64,000 nt of DNA, from the NCBI GenBank assembly GCA_965203685.1, contig OZ241908.1, positions 5,518,001-5,582,000 on the forward strand, given 5' to 3'. Below the pieces are notes generated by a model that made no database searches, had not been told where the DNA came from, and saw only the letters and a program-made list of their open reading frames with translations. The DNA is from VXYL01 sp965203685 (GTDB lineage: Bacteria; Pseudomonadota; Gammaproteobacteria; Pseudomonadales; Azotimanducaceae). The position numbers were made by a program, and so were the translations under genes. Each line of letters begins with the position of its first letter. Position 1 is the first letter of the stretch. This document shows, piece after piece, positions 16,087 to 25,064 of the stretch.

Positions 16087-18264
16087 TCAATGCCCCGCCA
16101 GCGCCTCCGGTCGAACGTGTCGGGGGACGCCCTCCTCAAGTCCATCTGCCCGACTGCGATCCTCGGCACCGCGCAAGACCTCCTCGAACAGGTTGACCGC
16201 CTCGTCGAGAAACTCCCCTTCAAAAGCGTCTCCTTCCGGCGCGATGTGCCAGAAGAAGCCGGTCTTTTTGACATCCGCTTGGAAGCGCCGGGTTGACTTC
16301 ACATGTACCGTCGCACGCCCATCCGACTTGACCAGGATCGGAATGCCGGGGTACTCCGCCTCGACCAGCGGCGTGCGGTACAGTGTGTTTTCCGCCTGCT
16401 GCCGGTCGGGAAGGTACTGCCGTACGCGGCGCATCGCGCGCCGCATTTCCCACGGCGCAGCCCAGTCCTCCCAGTCGCCGCAAGGAAACCAGCCGCACAC
16501 CCGCGAGTCCAGCGGCTCGTCGTGCCGACGCTTGGTCGCGCGCGTGTCCAGAACCGCGTATACGGCCGCGCACCGCGGCAGGATCTGCGCACCCTCGTTC
16601 CGGGCCACGGCAGCGACTAGCGCGAAGTGGGCGCCCCTGCCGCGCCCGGCGATGCAGGCACGCGACCCGTCAACGATCTCGTGCTCGGCGAGCCACGCCA
16701 ACGCGTCCGCTACATCCTCCTGCAGCCGGCGTCCGCGCATCTCAAGGCCAGCCATCCGAAACTTCGCACCATAGCCGCGATAGCCGCGAATCGCCGGCTG
16801 GGCAACAGCGAAACCGCGCGCCGCGAAGAAGTGAGGCCAAGCGTCCAAAGCCTCGGGATCATCGGAGACGCCATCGTCGAGCAGCACGATGACGGGCGGC
16901 AGAGCTGTGGGTGTCGTGGGGAGTGTCAGCGCCATTGGCAGCGCAAGGCCGTCCCTCGTGAGGAACCGCACTACGCGGCGCTCCGTGGTCGCGCGGTTGG
17001 TCACACCGACGTCGTGCCCGCCAAGGTCACGCACGGTACCCTTCCCGACGTCCAACAGATGGAAGCGCAAGTAGGTCCGCTCGTCGCTGGATGCGACGAC
17101 CATGCGGCGGCAGTCGTCCGACATGGAGGGCACGGCTACAACTTTCGCCAAGCCGTGCTTGCGCGCCGCCGCGTCCACCGCACTCCCGAGGTCCGCATCG
17201 AGCCATGTCAACGGGCTGTTCGGGAGCGGGTGCGCGAAGCCCACGACTCCGCACGAACGTCCGCCAATGGGCGTCGCCTGAACGTCCAGTTCCGGATCCG
17301 CCTTGATTCTCCGAGACGGTTCGAGGGTGGCCGGGTTCCCGACCCACAGCGCGGCGCGCTCGTCGTCGCCTACGACCGCCTGGTAGTAGACGGCGGTGCC
17401 GTCGCGGGCAAAGCCCAGAATGCGGGGACCAGCCATCTGCCGCGGGCCAACCGGGGTGGCTAGTCCACTCACGTCTATCCGGCGCCAGTCACCTGCTACG
17501 TCGCGTACGACGGATGTAGGTCCTAGCCAAGGTTCGTCAATGCGGGGGCCGAAGTCACGCGGCCCGAGCGAGAAGTGCCCGTTGCCGATGAGTACTTCGC
17601 CTTCCCAATCCGCATGCCAGAAAAGGATTCCTTGCTGCCAGCCCACGACCCGTTCCGAAGCCCCGGTACGCGTATCGATTCTGTACACGGTCGTGTACGG
17701 GCTCGCTTCCCGAGACGCACTGACGAGTGCATGGTCCGGCGCGTTCGGGAGGCGGCTAACGAGGGCGTGCTCCAAATCCTCCAAGGGGATTCCGGCTCCG
17801 CGTGTGGCGCCGCCCAGCCGCGGAGGGCGCGAACCGGGCCGTTTCAGTAGCGGCCGGGGATCGGCCCCATCGTGATCCACTGCGACGAGGCGGATGACCC
17901 GCCGGCGGTCGTACGGCGGTCCGGGGCGGGGGCCGAACACGAACATTTCGCACACGATCCGCTCGCTGGAGATCCAGTCGCACGCATCGAGCGACTGTCC
18001 CTTCCCGCTACGCAGTGCCAAGGTGCGCACGCCGGATGCAAGATCCGACACTGCCAGTACGCGCTCCTGGCCGTCCGTGGCGATCGCAAGCACCCGGTTG
18101 CCATCGGGCGACAGGCGTACGCTCCCTATGTTGGGCTGCGTGGCAGGTACGTCGAAAGCGCAGATGCAAAGCAGTCCCCCGACGCACGCCGACACAAACG
18201 CCGCCGTGCGTCGTCTTGGTGCCAATCCGCTAGCCGGAACCGTACAAGCAGTCGAAATAGGCAT
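16087..18264 (-). CDS. prolyl-oligopeptidase (S9)-like protein lacking the catalytic Ser
   Basis: A 725-residue protein with a signal-peptide-like start (basic RRR, then FVSACVGGLLCICAF), a WD40-like beta-propeller (IGSVRLSPDGNRVLAIATDG onward) and a C-terminal alpha/beta-hydrolase domain from about residue 430. Domain landmarks are PPVIVLLDDGV, RGYRGYGAKF and EDVADALAWLAEHEIVD. The expected G-x-S-x-G-G reads GRGRGA at 540-545, so Arg replaces the nucleophile. It is therefore likely inactive as a peptidase, or a binding protein. The ATG 18264 precedes the signal peptide; the reading frame stays open much further upstream without homology. Flanking direct repeats suggest an inserted gene. Confidence 0.75.
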   Translation of the reverse strand: MPISTACTVPASGLAPRRRTAAFVSACVGGLLCICAFDVPATQPNIGSVRLSPDGNRVLAIATDGQERVLAVSDLASGVRTLALRSGKGQSLDACDWISSERIVCEMFVFGPRPGPPYDRRRVIRLVAVDHDGADPRPLLKRPGSRPPRLGGATRGAGIPLEDLEHALVSRLPNAPDHALVSASREASPYTTVYRIDTRTGASERVVGWQQGILFWHADWEGEVLIGNGHFSLGPRDFGPRIDEPWLGPTSVVRDVAGDWRRIDVSGLATPVGPRQMAGPRILGFARDGTAVYYQAVVGDDERAALWVGNPATLEPSRRIKADPELDVQATPIGGRSCGVVGFAHPLPNSPLTWLDADLGSAVDAAARKHGLAKVVAVPSMSDDCRRMVVASSDERTYLRFHLLDVGKGTVRDLGGHDVGVTNRATTERRVVRFLTRDGLALPMALTLPTTPTALPPVIVLLDDGVSDDPEALDAWPHFFAARGFAVAQPAIRGYRGYGAKFRMAGLEMRGRRLQEDVADALAWLAEHEIVDGSRACIAGRGRGAHFALVAAVARNEGAQILPRCAAVYAVLDTRATKRRHDEPLDSRVCGWFPCGDWEDWAAPWEMRRAMRRVRQYLPDRQQAENTLYRTPLVEAEYPGIPILVKSDGRATVHVKSTRRFQADVKKTGFFWHIAPEGDAFEGEFLDEAVNLFEEVLRGAEDRSRADGLEEGVPRHVRPEALAGH

Positions 18265-18420
18265 CCTTGGCGGGGAGGTAAAACGAGGTTGTAGTAGTAC
18301 TCGCCACCATACCGCTGGTACTCGTCCCAGTGGTAATCCATCTCCCGCTTCTCGTAGATACAGGGGTGACCAGGCGAGGGCCGCGACCACAGCTGCTGGA
18401 GGCGGAGCGACAGACGGACT

Positions 18421-18471
18421 GGGCTCGAGTCCCGGATTCGAGCTCAGGCTGACGCGTAGTACGGGACGACG
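18421..18471 (+). repeat. direct repeat B: copy of phyH 3' end
   Basis: The second copy of the 52-bp segment at 16032. Here it overlaps the 3' end of the LarA-like gene, whose C-terminus VVPYYASA is encoded on the opposite strand by the shared part. Before the insertion, phyH and larA were probably convergent genes sharing this sequence. Confidence 0.88.
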
Positions 18472-19739
18472 TAGGGCCCTTCGGGAATCACGGCGACCGC
18501 TCGGTCTCCTGACGCCGTCACGCTGTCGCGGAGGGCCTCTTCGACTGAGTCGATGAGCTCGACGCCGGTCAACACCCGATCGCCCTGGTCGAGGCCGCAG
18601 TACAACTGAACCGTCGCCGCGCGCTGCGCCTTCATCTGCATCTCGCTTTCCCATTCGTCGATGTCCGCGAGTCGCTTGGCCAGCAAGCTGGCGAGGAACG
18701 CGTCGGGGCCTTCGTCGATCAGACGCCGCTGTGCGACCCGGTAGGCGTCCGAGCCCAGCCCTTCGCTGCAGTCCGCCGCGACGATGAGCGTGGCGTCGTC
18801 GTCGAGGATGTCGAGCGGCGTCACCATGCCTTTGACGGTCTGGTAGTAGGTCTGGTCGAGGGGAAAGCCAGCTGCGGACGTAACGACCGTTCTGAACTTC
18901 CGCAGCACCGGGACGGTGAGGAAGTCGTGCGCGAAATCCACGGCCTCGAGGTGGCTCTCGATGATCTCGCCGAAGTTCACGAACGACAGGCGGCGGGCAT
19001 CGTCGATGACCGTGTTGACCGCGTAGATGTCGCCGAGCATGCGCACGACCTCCAACTGCTCCTCGTGCAGCGGGTTGCCGGACAGCCGGCATTGCACAGC
19101 GAGCGGGTCTTCCATGAACCGCGCCGAGTGGAACGTACGGATCGTATCGGCGTGCGCGATGCCGGGAGCCACGACCTTGCGGCCGCCCGAGTAACCGGCC
19201 ATGAAGTGCGGCTCGACGAGCCCGGTGGCGATCCGTAGGTCCGCTTCCACGAACCGGCGGTCGAGCTTGACCGGCGTGCCCCGTGTGGCCGTCCCCCCTA
19301 AGTCGACGTGGGCGTCGTCGTCCAGGGCATCGTGGTTCACGACGGCAACACGGTCCAAGACCCACGGGTCGCCCACGAGTGCCGCCAGTTCGTCGCCTTC
19401 GTTCGGACGATGTAAGCCGGTTGCGATGAGCACTGTGATGTTGCCAGCGTCGATTCCGCCGGCGAGAAGAGTCTCGACGAGGGGCCGCAGGAATAGGTGG
19501 TTGGGCACCGGGCGCGTGACGTCGCAGATCAGGATGCAAGCCGAGCGACGGTCCCGGGCCAACTCGGCGAGGGGCGCACAGCCGACCGGCTCGGTCAATG
19601 CGGCGCGCACGGCTGCCTCAGGTGCCTCGATCAACGGCATCGGGGGCTTCGCGATCACGGTGACGTCCAACTCTGGCCGGAGTCGGACCGGTAAGTGCGT
19701 CTTGCCATAGGGGAGGTGGATCTGCATCGTCGGAATCAA
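18444..19739 (-). CDS. LarA-type nickel-pincer enzyme (lactate racemase family)
   Basis: A 431-residue LarA homologue. Family residues are all visible: CDVTRPVPN (Arg76), ATGLHRPNEGDE (His110), PHFMAGYSGGRKVVAPG (His178 and Lys188) and TFHSARF (His204). They keep the spacing of the Lactiplantibacillus enzyme, where the Lys carries the nickel-pincer cofactor. Relatives racemise or epimerise alpha-hydroxy acids. No larB, larC or larE cofactor genes are in the window, so they must be elsewhere if the enzyme is active. Its 3' end lies in the repeat described at 18421. Confidence 0.9.
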   Translation of the reverse strand: MIPTMQIHLPYGKTHLPVRLRPELDVTVIAKPPMPLIEAPEAAVRAALTEPVGCAPLAELARDRRSACILICDVTRPVPNHLFLRPLVETLLAGGIDAGNITVLIATGLHRPNEGDELAALVGDPWVLDRVAVVNHDALDDDAHVDLGGTATRGTPVKLDRRFVEADLRIATGLVEPHFMAGYSGGRKVVAPGIAHADTIRTFHSARFMEDPLAVQCRLSGNPLHEEQLEVVRMLGDIYAVNTVIDDARRLSFVNFGEIIESHLEAVDFAHDFLTVPVLRKFRTVVTSAAGFPLDQTYYQTVKGMVTPLDILDDDATLIVAADCSEGLGSDAYRVAQRRLIDEGPDAFLASLLAKRLADIDEWESEMQMKAQRAATVQLYCGLDQGDRVLTGVELIDSVEEALRDSVTASGDRAVAVIPEGPYVVPYYASA

Positions 19740-19962
19740 GCCTCCTCGCGTGAGGTCTCTAGCGCCGTCTCGTTCTGCGGTGTGCTGCGGACTTGCTCAG
19801 GAACCGAGCGGCGCGTTGCCTCGTCCGCCGACGAGGTGGAGTTCTTCACGGGGCCAATCTCACAGTTCTTGGGTAGTCGAGGCTAGCCATCCGCTTGCAA
19901 TCAAGCAATCCCAGCGGGCTGCGCGTGATCGAGGCGGACCGCAAGGCCTGCGAGCAAACTCG

Positions 19963-19988
19963 GGTGCGCGGGCGTCCTCGCCCGCAAT
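19963..19988 (+). repeat. dispersed palindrome, copy 3 (forward)
   Basis: A GGTGC edge, GCGGGCG, a TCCT centre, CGCCCGC and AAT: the G/C-substituted form of the palindrome. It is the first of three copies in the 385-bp gap between larA and yejA. Apart from these copies and the yejA ribosome site, nothing recognisable was seen in this gap. Confidence 0.8.
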
Positions 19989-20004
19989 GAACTCCGCCGG
20001 CCGG

Positions 20005-20030
20005 AATGCGGACGTGGACGTCCGCGTACC
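20005..20030 (-). repeat. dispersed palindrome, copy 4 (reverse)
   Basis: A reverse copy with perfect 8-bp arms (GCGGACGTGGACGTCCGC) framed by AAT and GTACC. It is 16 bp from the forward copy at 19963, across a spacer containing GCCGGCCGG, and forms the clearest head-to-head pair in the window. A half copy (GGACGTCCGCGCACC, ending at 20052) follows. Confidence 0.8.
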
Positions 20031-20124
20031 AAAAGAGGGACGTCCGCGCACCCGCTATGCCCGCGTCGTCAATACCGGTAGCATCGCTAGGCTCACCGCT
20101 AGAACCACCGTGGAGGGGTCTTTG

Positions 20125-22017
20125 TTGGTTCGGGGTGCCACAACATGCCCGGGCGCGGCCAGCGCTGTACTGGCATGTGCCCTCGTGTTGCCGGCGATCG
20201 CGGAGGAGCCCTGCCTTAATCCTGACTACCAGCACGGGATTTCTTACGTGCTGCCGCTCAAGTACGCCGCCGACTTCGAGCACTTCGAATACGCGAACCC
20301 CGATGCGCCGAAGGGCGGACCGCTGCGGCTGCCGGACATGGGCACGTTCGACAGTTTCAACAACATCCTGGAGAAGGGTCGTGTCGCCGCGGGCGTGGAC
20401 TTCGGCGGGTCGCGCAACCTCGTCTTCGAGACGCTCCTAGAGTCCGCCGCGGACGAGCCGGCCAGCGCCTACGGCCGCCTCGCAGAAGGCGTCCATGTCG
20501 ACGCCAACTATCGCTGGGTTGCCTTCAAGCTCCGGGACAACGCCCGCTGGCACGACGGCGAGCCCGTCACCGTCGCCGACATCGTCTTCTCCTTCGAAGC
20601 GTTCAAGGAGCACGGCTCCGTCGCCCTCAAGACCGCTTTGACCGACCTCGATCGGGTCGAGATCATCGGCGAGCGCGAGGTCTGCTTCGTGACGCGCCCC
20701 GGGGCCGAGATCAACCCGATCATGCCGTTCGCCTACGGCAGCATGCCCATCCAGGCCCGCCACTACTGGGCGGAGCACGATATCTCGAGGACCACCACGG
20801 AACCGTCGCTCGGTGCCGGACCATACCGGCTTAAGGAAGTGGACTTCGGCCGCCGGCTGGTCTACGAGCGCGTGCCGGACTACTGGGGCGCCGACATTCC
20901 CGTGAATCGCGGCCGCTACAACTTCGATACGGTCAAGTTCGACTACTTCCGCGACGAGAACATCATGCTCGAAGCCCACAAGGGCGACGTGTTCGACTTG
21001 CGCGAAGAGACCGTGTCCAAGAACTGGACGACGCAGTACCGTTTCCCGGCCGTCGAAGCGGGCGTATTCAAAGCCGACCTGAGATACATCAGCCGTGTCT
21101 GGGGGCTGTGGTGGCCCGTGTTCTGGAACATGGAGCGCGAACGCTTCCAAGACATCCGCGTCCGCGAGGCGTTGTGGCTGCTCTACGACTTCCCTTACAT
21201 CAACCGAGTGATCCTGTACGGCTTCTACGACACCGGGGTGTCGTTCTTCCACAACTCGCCGATGGCGCAGCACGGCCTGCCGAGCGACGACGAGCTTGCG
21301 CTCCTCGAACCGTTCCGCGGTGAGTTGCCGGAGCGCCTGTTCACCGAGGTCTACCAGCAGCCCACCTCCACGGGATACGGTTTTCCGCGCGAACGGGTCG
21401 ACCGGGCGCTCGAACTGTTCCGCGAAGCCGGTTGGGTGCTCGACGACGGCCGCCTCGTCCACCACGAGACGGGCGAACGCTTCCGGGTGGATTTCGTCTT
21501 CGTCTCCGCCATGCTCCTGCGCGCCGAGATGCCCTACATCGAGCGCCTCAACAGGGTGGGGATCGAGACGACGGCCCGATCGCCCGAGATCTCGCATTGG
21601 CAGCACCGCATGCGCACCGGGTCCTTCGACGGCGGCGCCTACCTCTACATCCCGGACAACACGCCCGGGCTCGCACTACGCAACCGCTTCGGCAGCGCCG
21701 CGGCCGATCAACCGTATAGCCAGAACTGGGCGCGGATCCGCGATCCGGTCCTGGATTCCCTGATCGACAAGGCGATCGGTGCCCGCAGCGCCCGAGAACT
21801 CTACGCGGCCACGCGCGCGATCGACCGCGTGCTGCTGTGGAAGTTCTACTTCATCCCGGGGATGGCACAACCGGGCTACCGCCTAGTACATTGGGACAAG
21901 TTCGGCGAAGTGAAAGACGCCGGACCGCTGTCCCGGGTCCCCGCCATCGACGCTTGGTGGTGGGACAAGGACAAAGCCAACACCGTGGCCACTTGGCTGG
22001 CTACCGCGGAGAAATAA
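20125..22017 (+). CDS. yejA: YejA-type oligopeptide ABC transporter substrate-binding protein
   Basis: A 630-residue periplasmic solute-binding protein (SBP_bac_5). A signal peptide (SAVLACALVLPAIAEE) is followed by KGGPLRLPDMGTFDSFNNI, then the family core WVAFKLRDNARWHDGEPVTV and ADIVFSFEAFKEHG, close to E. coli YejA, which serves uptake of peptides such as microcin C. The start is probably TTG 20125, 6 nt after GGAGGGG; an in-frame GTG at 20110 would add five residues. It is first in an operon with yejB and yejE. Confidence 0.88.
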   Translation: MVRGATTCPGAASAVLACALVLPAIAEEPCLNPDYQHGISYVLPLKYAADFEHFEYANPDAPKGGPLRLPDMGTFDSFNNILEKGRVAAGVDFGGSRNLVFETLLESAADEPASAYGRLAEGVHVDANYRWVAFKLRDNARWHDGEPVTVADIVFSFEAFKEHGSVALKTALTDLDRVEIIGEREVCFVTRPGAEINPIMPFAYGSMPIQARHYWAEHDISRTTTEPSLGAGPYRLKEVDFGRRLVYERVPDYWGADIPVNRGRYNFDTVKFDYFRDENIMLEAHKGDVFDLREETVSKNWTTQYRFPAVEAGVFKADLRYISRVWGLWWPVFWNMERERFQDIRVREALWLLYDFPYINRVILYGFYDTGVSFFHNSPMAQHGLPSDDELALLEPFRGELPERLFTEVYQQPTSTGYGFPRERVDRALELFREAGWVLDDGRLVHHETGERFRVDFVFVSAMLLRAEMPYIERLNRVGIETTARSPEISHWQHRMRTGSFDGGAYLYIPDNTPGLALRNRFGSAAADQPYSQNWARIRDPVLDSLIDKAIGARSARELYAATRAIDRVLLWKFYFIPGMAQPGYRLVHWDKFGEVKDAGPLSRVPAIDAWWWDKDKANTVATWLATAEK

Positions 22018-23109
22018 ATGGGACGCTACATCCTGCGCCGCCTGCTTCTCATCGTGCCGACCCTGCTCGGCATGCTGCTCATCACCTTCATCGTCGCGCA
22101 GTTCGCGCCGGGCGGGCCGATCGAGCAGATCATCGCCCGCGCGACCATGGGCGAGATGTCGACCACCGCTGGCATCAGCGGCGCCAGCGACGCCGGGATG
22201 ACATCGCAGGCCATGGAGCAGGCCGCGAGTGGGCAGAACCCGGCCACCTACGGCCTCGATCCGGAGCTGATCGCCGACCTCGAGAAGCAGTTCGGGTTCG
22301 ATAAGCCCGTACACGTGCGCTTCTTCACCATGGTGTGGAACTACATTCAGTTCGACTTCGGGGATAGCTATTTCCAAGACCGTCCGGTGGTCGAACTGGT
22401 GCTTGAACGGGTACCCGTGTCCCTGTCCCTCGGCGGCTGGTCGTTGCTCATCATCTGGAGCATTTCGATCCCCTTGGGCGTCGCCAAGGCCGTCCGTGAC
22501 GGAACGCCCTACGACTTCTGGACTAGCACTATCGTCTTCGTGGGATACGCGATCCCCGGGTTCATCCTCGCCATCCTGCTGATCGTCATCTTCGCCGGCG
22601 GCAACTACTTCGACGTCTTCCCGCTACGCGGGCTGGTCTCCGAGAACTGGCACGAACTCAGTTTCTTCGGGAAGCTTGGGGACTACCTGTGGCACCTGGT
22701 TCTGCCGATTGCGTCATTGACGGTGGGCGGCTTTGCGACTTTGACCATGCTCACCAAGAACTCGTTCCTGGAGGAGATCAGCAAGCAGTTCGTCCTGACC
22801 GCCCGCGCCAAGGGCCTGACCGAGCGGCGCGTGCTGTACGGCCACGTCTTCCGCAACGCGATGCTGATCGTGATCGCAAGCTTCCCGTCCGCCTTCGTCG
22901 GCATCCTGTTCTTCGGAAACCTGCTGATCGAGGTGATCTTCTCGCTCGACGGCATGGGGCTCCTGTCCTACGAGGCGCTGATCAAGCGCGACTTCCCGAT
23001 TCTCTTCGGGACCCTGTTCGTGTTCGGGCTGATCGGCCTGGTCATGCACCTGATCGGCGACCTGACCTACGTGCTGGTCGATCCGCGCATCGACTTCGAG
23101 ACGCGGTAG
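22018..23109 (+). CDS. yejB: ABC transporter permease YejB
   Basis: A 363-residue inner-membrane permease with six predicted helices. It opens MGRYILRRLLLIVPTLLGML, has a periplasmic insert after the first helix, and the EAA-type cytoplasmic loop TARAKGLTERRVLYGHVFRN. The C-terminus FGLIGLVMHLIGDLTYVLVD is typical of YejB/DppB. Its ATG directly follows the yejA TAA, with the ribosome site inside the yejA end. It pairs with YejE to form the channel. Confidence 0.92.
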   Translation: MGRYILRRLLLIVPTLLGMLLITFIVAQFAPGGPIEQIIARATMGEMSTTAGISGASDAGMTSQAMEQAASGQNPATYGLDPELIADLEKQFGFDKPVHVRFFTMVWNYIQFDFGDSYFQDRPVVELVLERVPVSLSLGGWSLLIIWSISIPLGVAKAVRDGTPYDFWTSTIVFVGYAIPGFILAILLIVIFAGGNYFDVFPLRGLVSENWHELSFFGKLGDYLWHLVLPIASLTVGGFATLTMLTKNSFLEEISKQFVLTARAKGLTERRVLYGHVFRNAMLIVIASFPSAFVGILFFGNLLIEVIFSLDGMGLLSYEALIKRDFPILFGTLFVFGLIGLVMHLIGDLTYVLVDPRIDFETR

Positions 23110-23119
23110 GAGAGTCGCC

Positions 23120-24166
23120 ATGACATTGACACCGCTCGCCCGCCGCCGGCTCAACAACTTCAAGGCGAATCGCCGCGGCTACTACTCCCTGTGGATTTTC
23201 CTCGCACTGTTCGGGCTCTCCCTGTTCGCCGAGTTGATCGCCAACGACAAACCGATCGTCCTGCGCATGAACGGCGAGACCTATTACCCCGTGTTCGAAC
23301 TGGTCACCGAGGAGGAGATCGGTGGCGAGTTGCCGATCGAGGCCGACTACGCCGACCCGTATGTTCAAAACCTGATCGAGGAGGCCGACGGCTGGACCAT
23401 CAATCCCCTCATCCCCTTCAGCTACGACACCATCGACTTGTACATCGACAGCGCGGCGCCGGCCCAGCCGTCCGGCCAGCACTGGTTGGGTACCGACGAC
23501 GGTGCCAAGGACACGTTGGCGCGCCTCATCTACGGCTTCCGGCTGTCGGTGGCATTCGGCATCACGCTCACGCTCTTCAGTTCGCTGATCGGCGTCGCGG
23601 CTGGCGCGTTGCAGGGGTACTTCGGCGGTTTGGTGGATCTGATCGGGCAGCGGCTGGTGGAGATCTGGGCCTCGCTACCCACCTTGCTGGTGCTCATCAT
23701 CCTGTCGAGCATCCTGGAGCCGAGCGTGTACTGGCTGCTCATCATCCTCCTCTTCTTCAGTTGGATGACGCTGGTCGCCGTGGTCCGCGCGGAGTTCCTG
23801 CGCGCCCGCAACTTCGACTACGTCCGCGCCGCGCGTTCCCTGGGCGTTTCTAATCTGACGATCATGCGCCGCCATGTACTTCCCAATGCGATGGTCGCGA
23901 CACTGACCTATGTCCCGTTCATCCTGAGCGGTGCCGTGACCACCCTGACCGCGCTCGACTTCCTGGGCTTTGGGCTGCCGGCCGGCTCACCGTCACTCGG
24001 CGAACTCATGGCCCAGGGCAAGAACAACCTCCATGCGCCGTGGCTTGGGCTCACCGGGTTCTTCACGCTCGCGGTCCTGTTGACGCTGCTGATCTTCGTC
24101 GGCGAGGCCGCGCGGGACGCCCTCGATCCCCGGCGCACGATGAAGGATCCGCTGATCAACGGCTAA
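23120..24166 (+). CDS. yejE: ABC transporter permease YejE
   Basis: A 348-residue permease. An N-terminal helix (SLWIFLALFGLSLFAELIA) is followed by the long YejE periplasmic insert (residues about 45-125) and five helices. The EAA loop is ARNFDYVRAARSLGVSNLTI and the end is DALDPRRTMKDPLI. TAGGAGAG precedes the ATG. In E. coli the next gene is the double ATPase yejF; here it is an SDR gene, so the ATPase is missing from the locus. Confidence 0.92.
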   Translation: MTLTPLARRRLNNFKANRRGYYSLWIFLALFGLSLFAELIANDKPIVLRMNGETYYPVFELVTEEEIGGELPIEADYADPYVQNLIEEADGWTINPLIPFSYDTIDLYIDSAAPAQPSGQHWLGTDDGAKDTLARLIYGFRLSVAFGITLTLFSSLIGVAAGALQGYFGGLVDLIGQRLVEIWASLPTLLVLIILSSILEPSVYWLLIILLFFSWMTLVAVVRAEFLRARNFDYVRAARSLGVSNLTIMRRHVLPNAMVATLTYVPFILSGAVTTLTALDFLGFGLPAGSPSLGELMAQGKNNLHAPWLGLTGFFTLAVLLTLLIFVGEAARDALDPRRTMKDPLING

Positions 24167-24202
24167 CCGGCGCTTGAGCCGTCCATCCAAGGAGAACAAG
24201 AC

Positions 24203-25006
24203 ATGCAGGACATTTTCTCGATCGACGGCAAGGTCGCGATCGTCACCGGCGGCTCGCGCGGCATCGGCGAGATGATCGCCGCCGGGTTCCTCGCGAGCGG
24301 TGCGAAGGTGTACATCAGTTCCCGCAAGGCCGACGTCTGCGACGCGACGGCCAAGCGTCTGGTCGACCAGCACGGGGGAGAGTGCATCGCCGTCCCGGCG
24401 GATCTCTCGCAACTTGACGGCATCAACACGCTCGTGGCGGCTGTCCGCGACAACGAAAGTCAACTCGACATCCTCGTCAACAACGCCGGTGCCACCTGGG
24501 GCGCGCCCCTCGACGAGTTCCCCGAAATGGGGTGGGACAAAGTGATGGACACCAACGTCAAGGGCATCTTCTTCCTCACCCAGGCGCTGCTTCCCCTTCT
24601 GGAGGCCGGGGCCACGCACGAGGATCCCGCCCGGGTGATCAACATCGGCTCGGTGGACGGCATCAAGACCCCGAGCTTCGACAACTTCTCCTACGGGGCA
24701 TCGAAGGCGGCCGTCCACCATTTGACGCGCGTTTTGGCCTCACACCTGGTGCGCCGTCACATCATCGTCAACGCCATCGCGCCGGGACCGTTTCCGTCGT
24801 GGATGCTGTCCGCGGGCGTCGGCTTCGGCGGCAAGGTGGAAGGCGAGGGCGTCGACTGGGACCGGGTCGGGCAGAACAACCCCCGCGGACGCGTCGGCAC
24901 CATGGAGGACATCGCCGGACTGTGCATTTTCCTTTCGTCACGGGCGGGCGCGTACACGGTCGGAGAGACAATCGCCTGCGACGGAGGCTCGGTGGCCTGT
25001 TCCTGA
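24203..25006 (+). CDS. short-chain dehydrogenase/reductase
   Basis: A 267-residue classical SDR. TGGSRGIGE (nucleotide-binding TGxxxGIG), NNAGATWG, a catalytic Ser in INIGSVDG, SYGASKAAV (Tyr and Lys of YxxxK) and the C-terminal GETIACDGGSVA are all in place. AAGGAG lies upstream of the ATG. It follows yejE by 36 bp and precedes phyH2 by about 60 bp on the same strand. It may oxidise or reduce a hydroxylated product in the same pathway; the cofactor is probably NADP(H) or NAD(H). Confidence 0.92.
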   Translation: MQDIFSIDGKVAIVTGGSRGIGEMIAAGFLASGAKVYISSRKADVCDATAKRLVDQHGGECIAVPADLSQLDGINTLVAAVRDNESQLDILVNNAGATWGAPLDEFPEMGWDKVMDTNVKGIFFLTQALLPLLEAGATHEDPARVINIGSVDGIKTPSFDNFSYGASKAAVHHLTRVLASHLVRRHIIVNAIAPGPFPSWMLSAGVGFGGKVEGEGVDWDRVGQNNPRGRVGTMEDIAGLCIFLSSRAGAYTVGETIACDGGSVACS

Positions 25007-25064
25007 ACGCGGGTTCGAGTGGGCGGCTACGGTAAGCTAGATCGTTGAAGGAGACGGAGCGGGA

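Noticed and set aside
18265..19539. Minus-strand frame open upstream of the S9-like gene, giving 1,150 codons in total
   Set aside because: The upstream part overlaps the well-supported larA gene on the same strand in another frame and reads as Arg/Pro-rich shadow sequence; the signal peptide at 18264 marks the true start.
20437..21606. Minus-strand frame of 389 codons opposite yejA
   Set aside because: Antisense to a clear transporter gene; His/Val/Asp-rich shadow composition.
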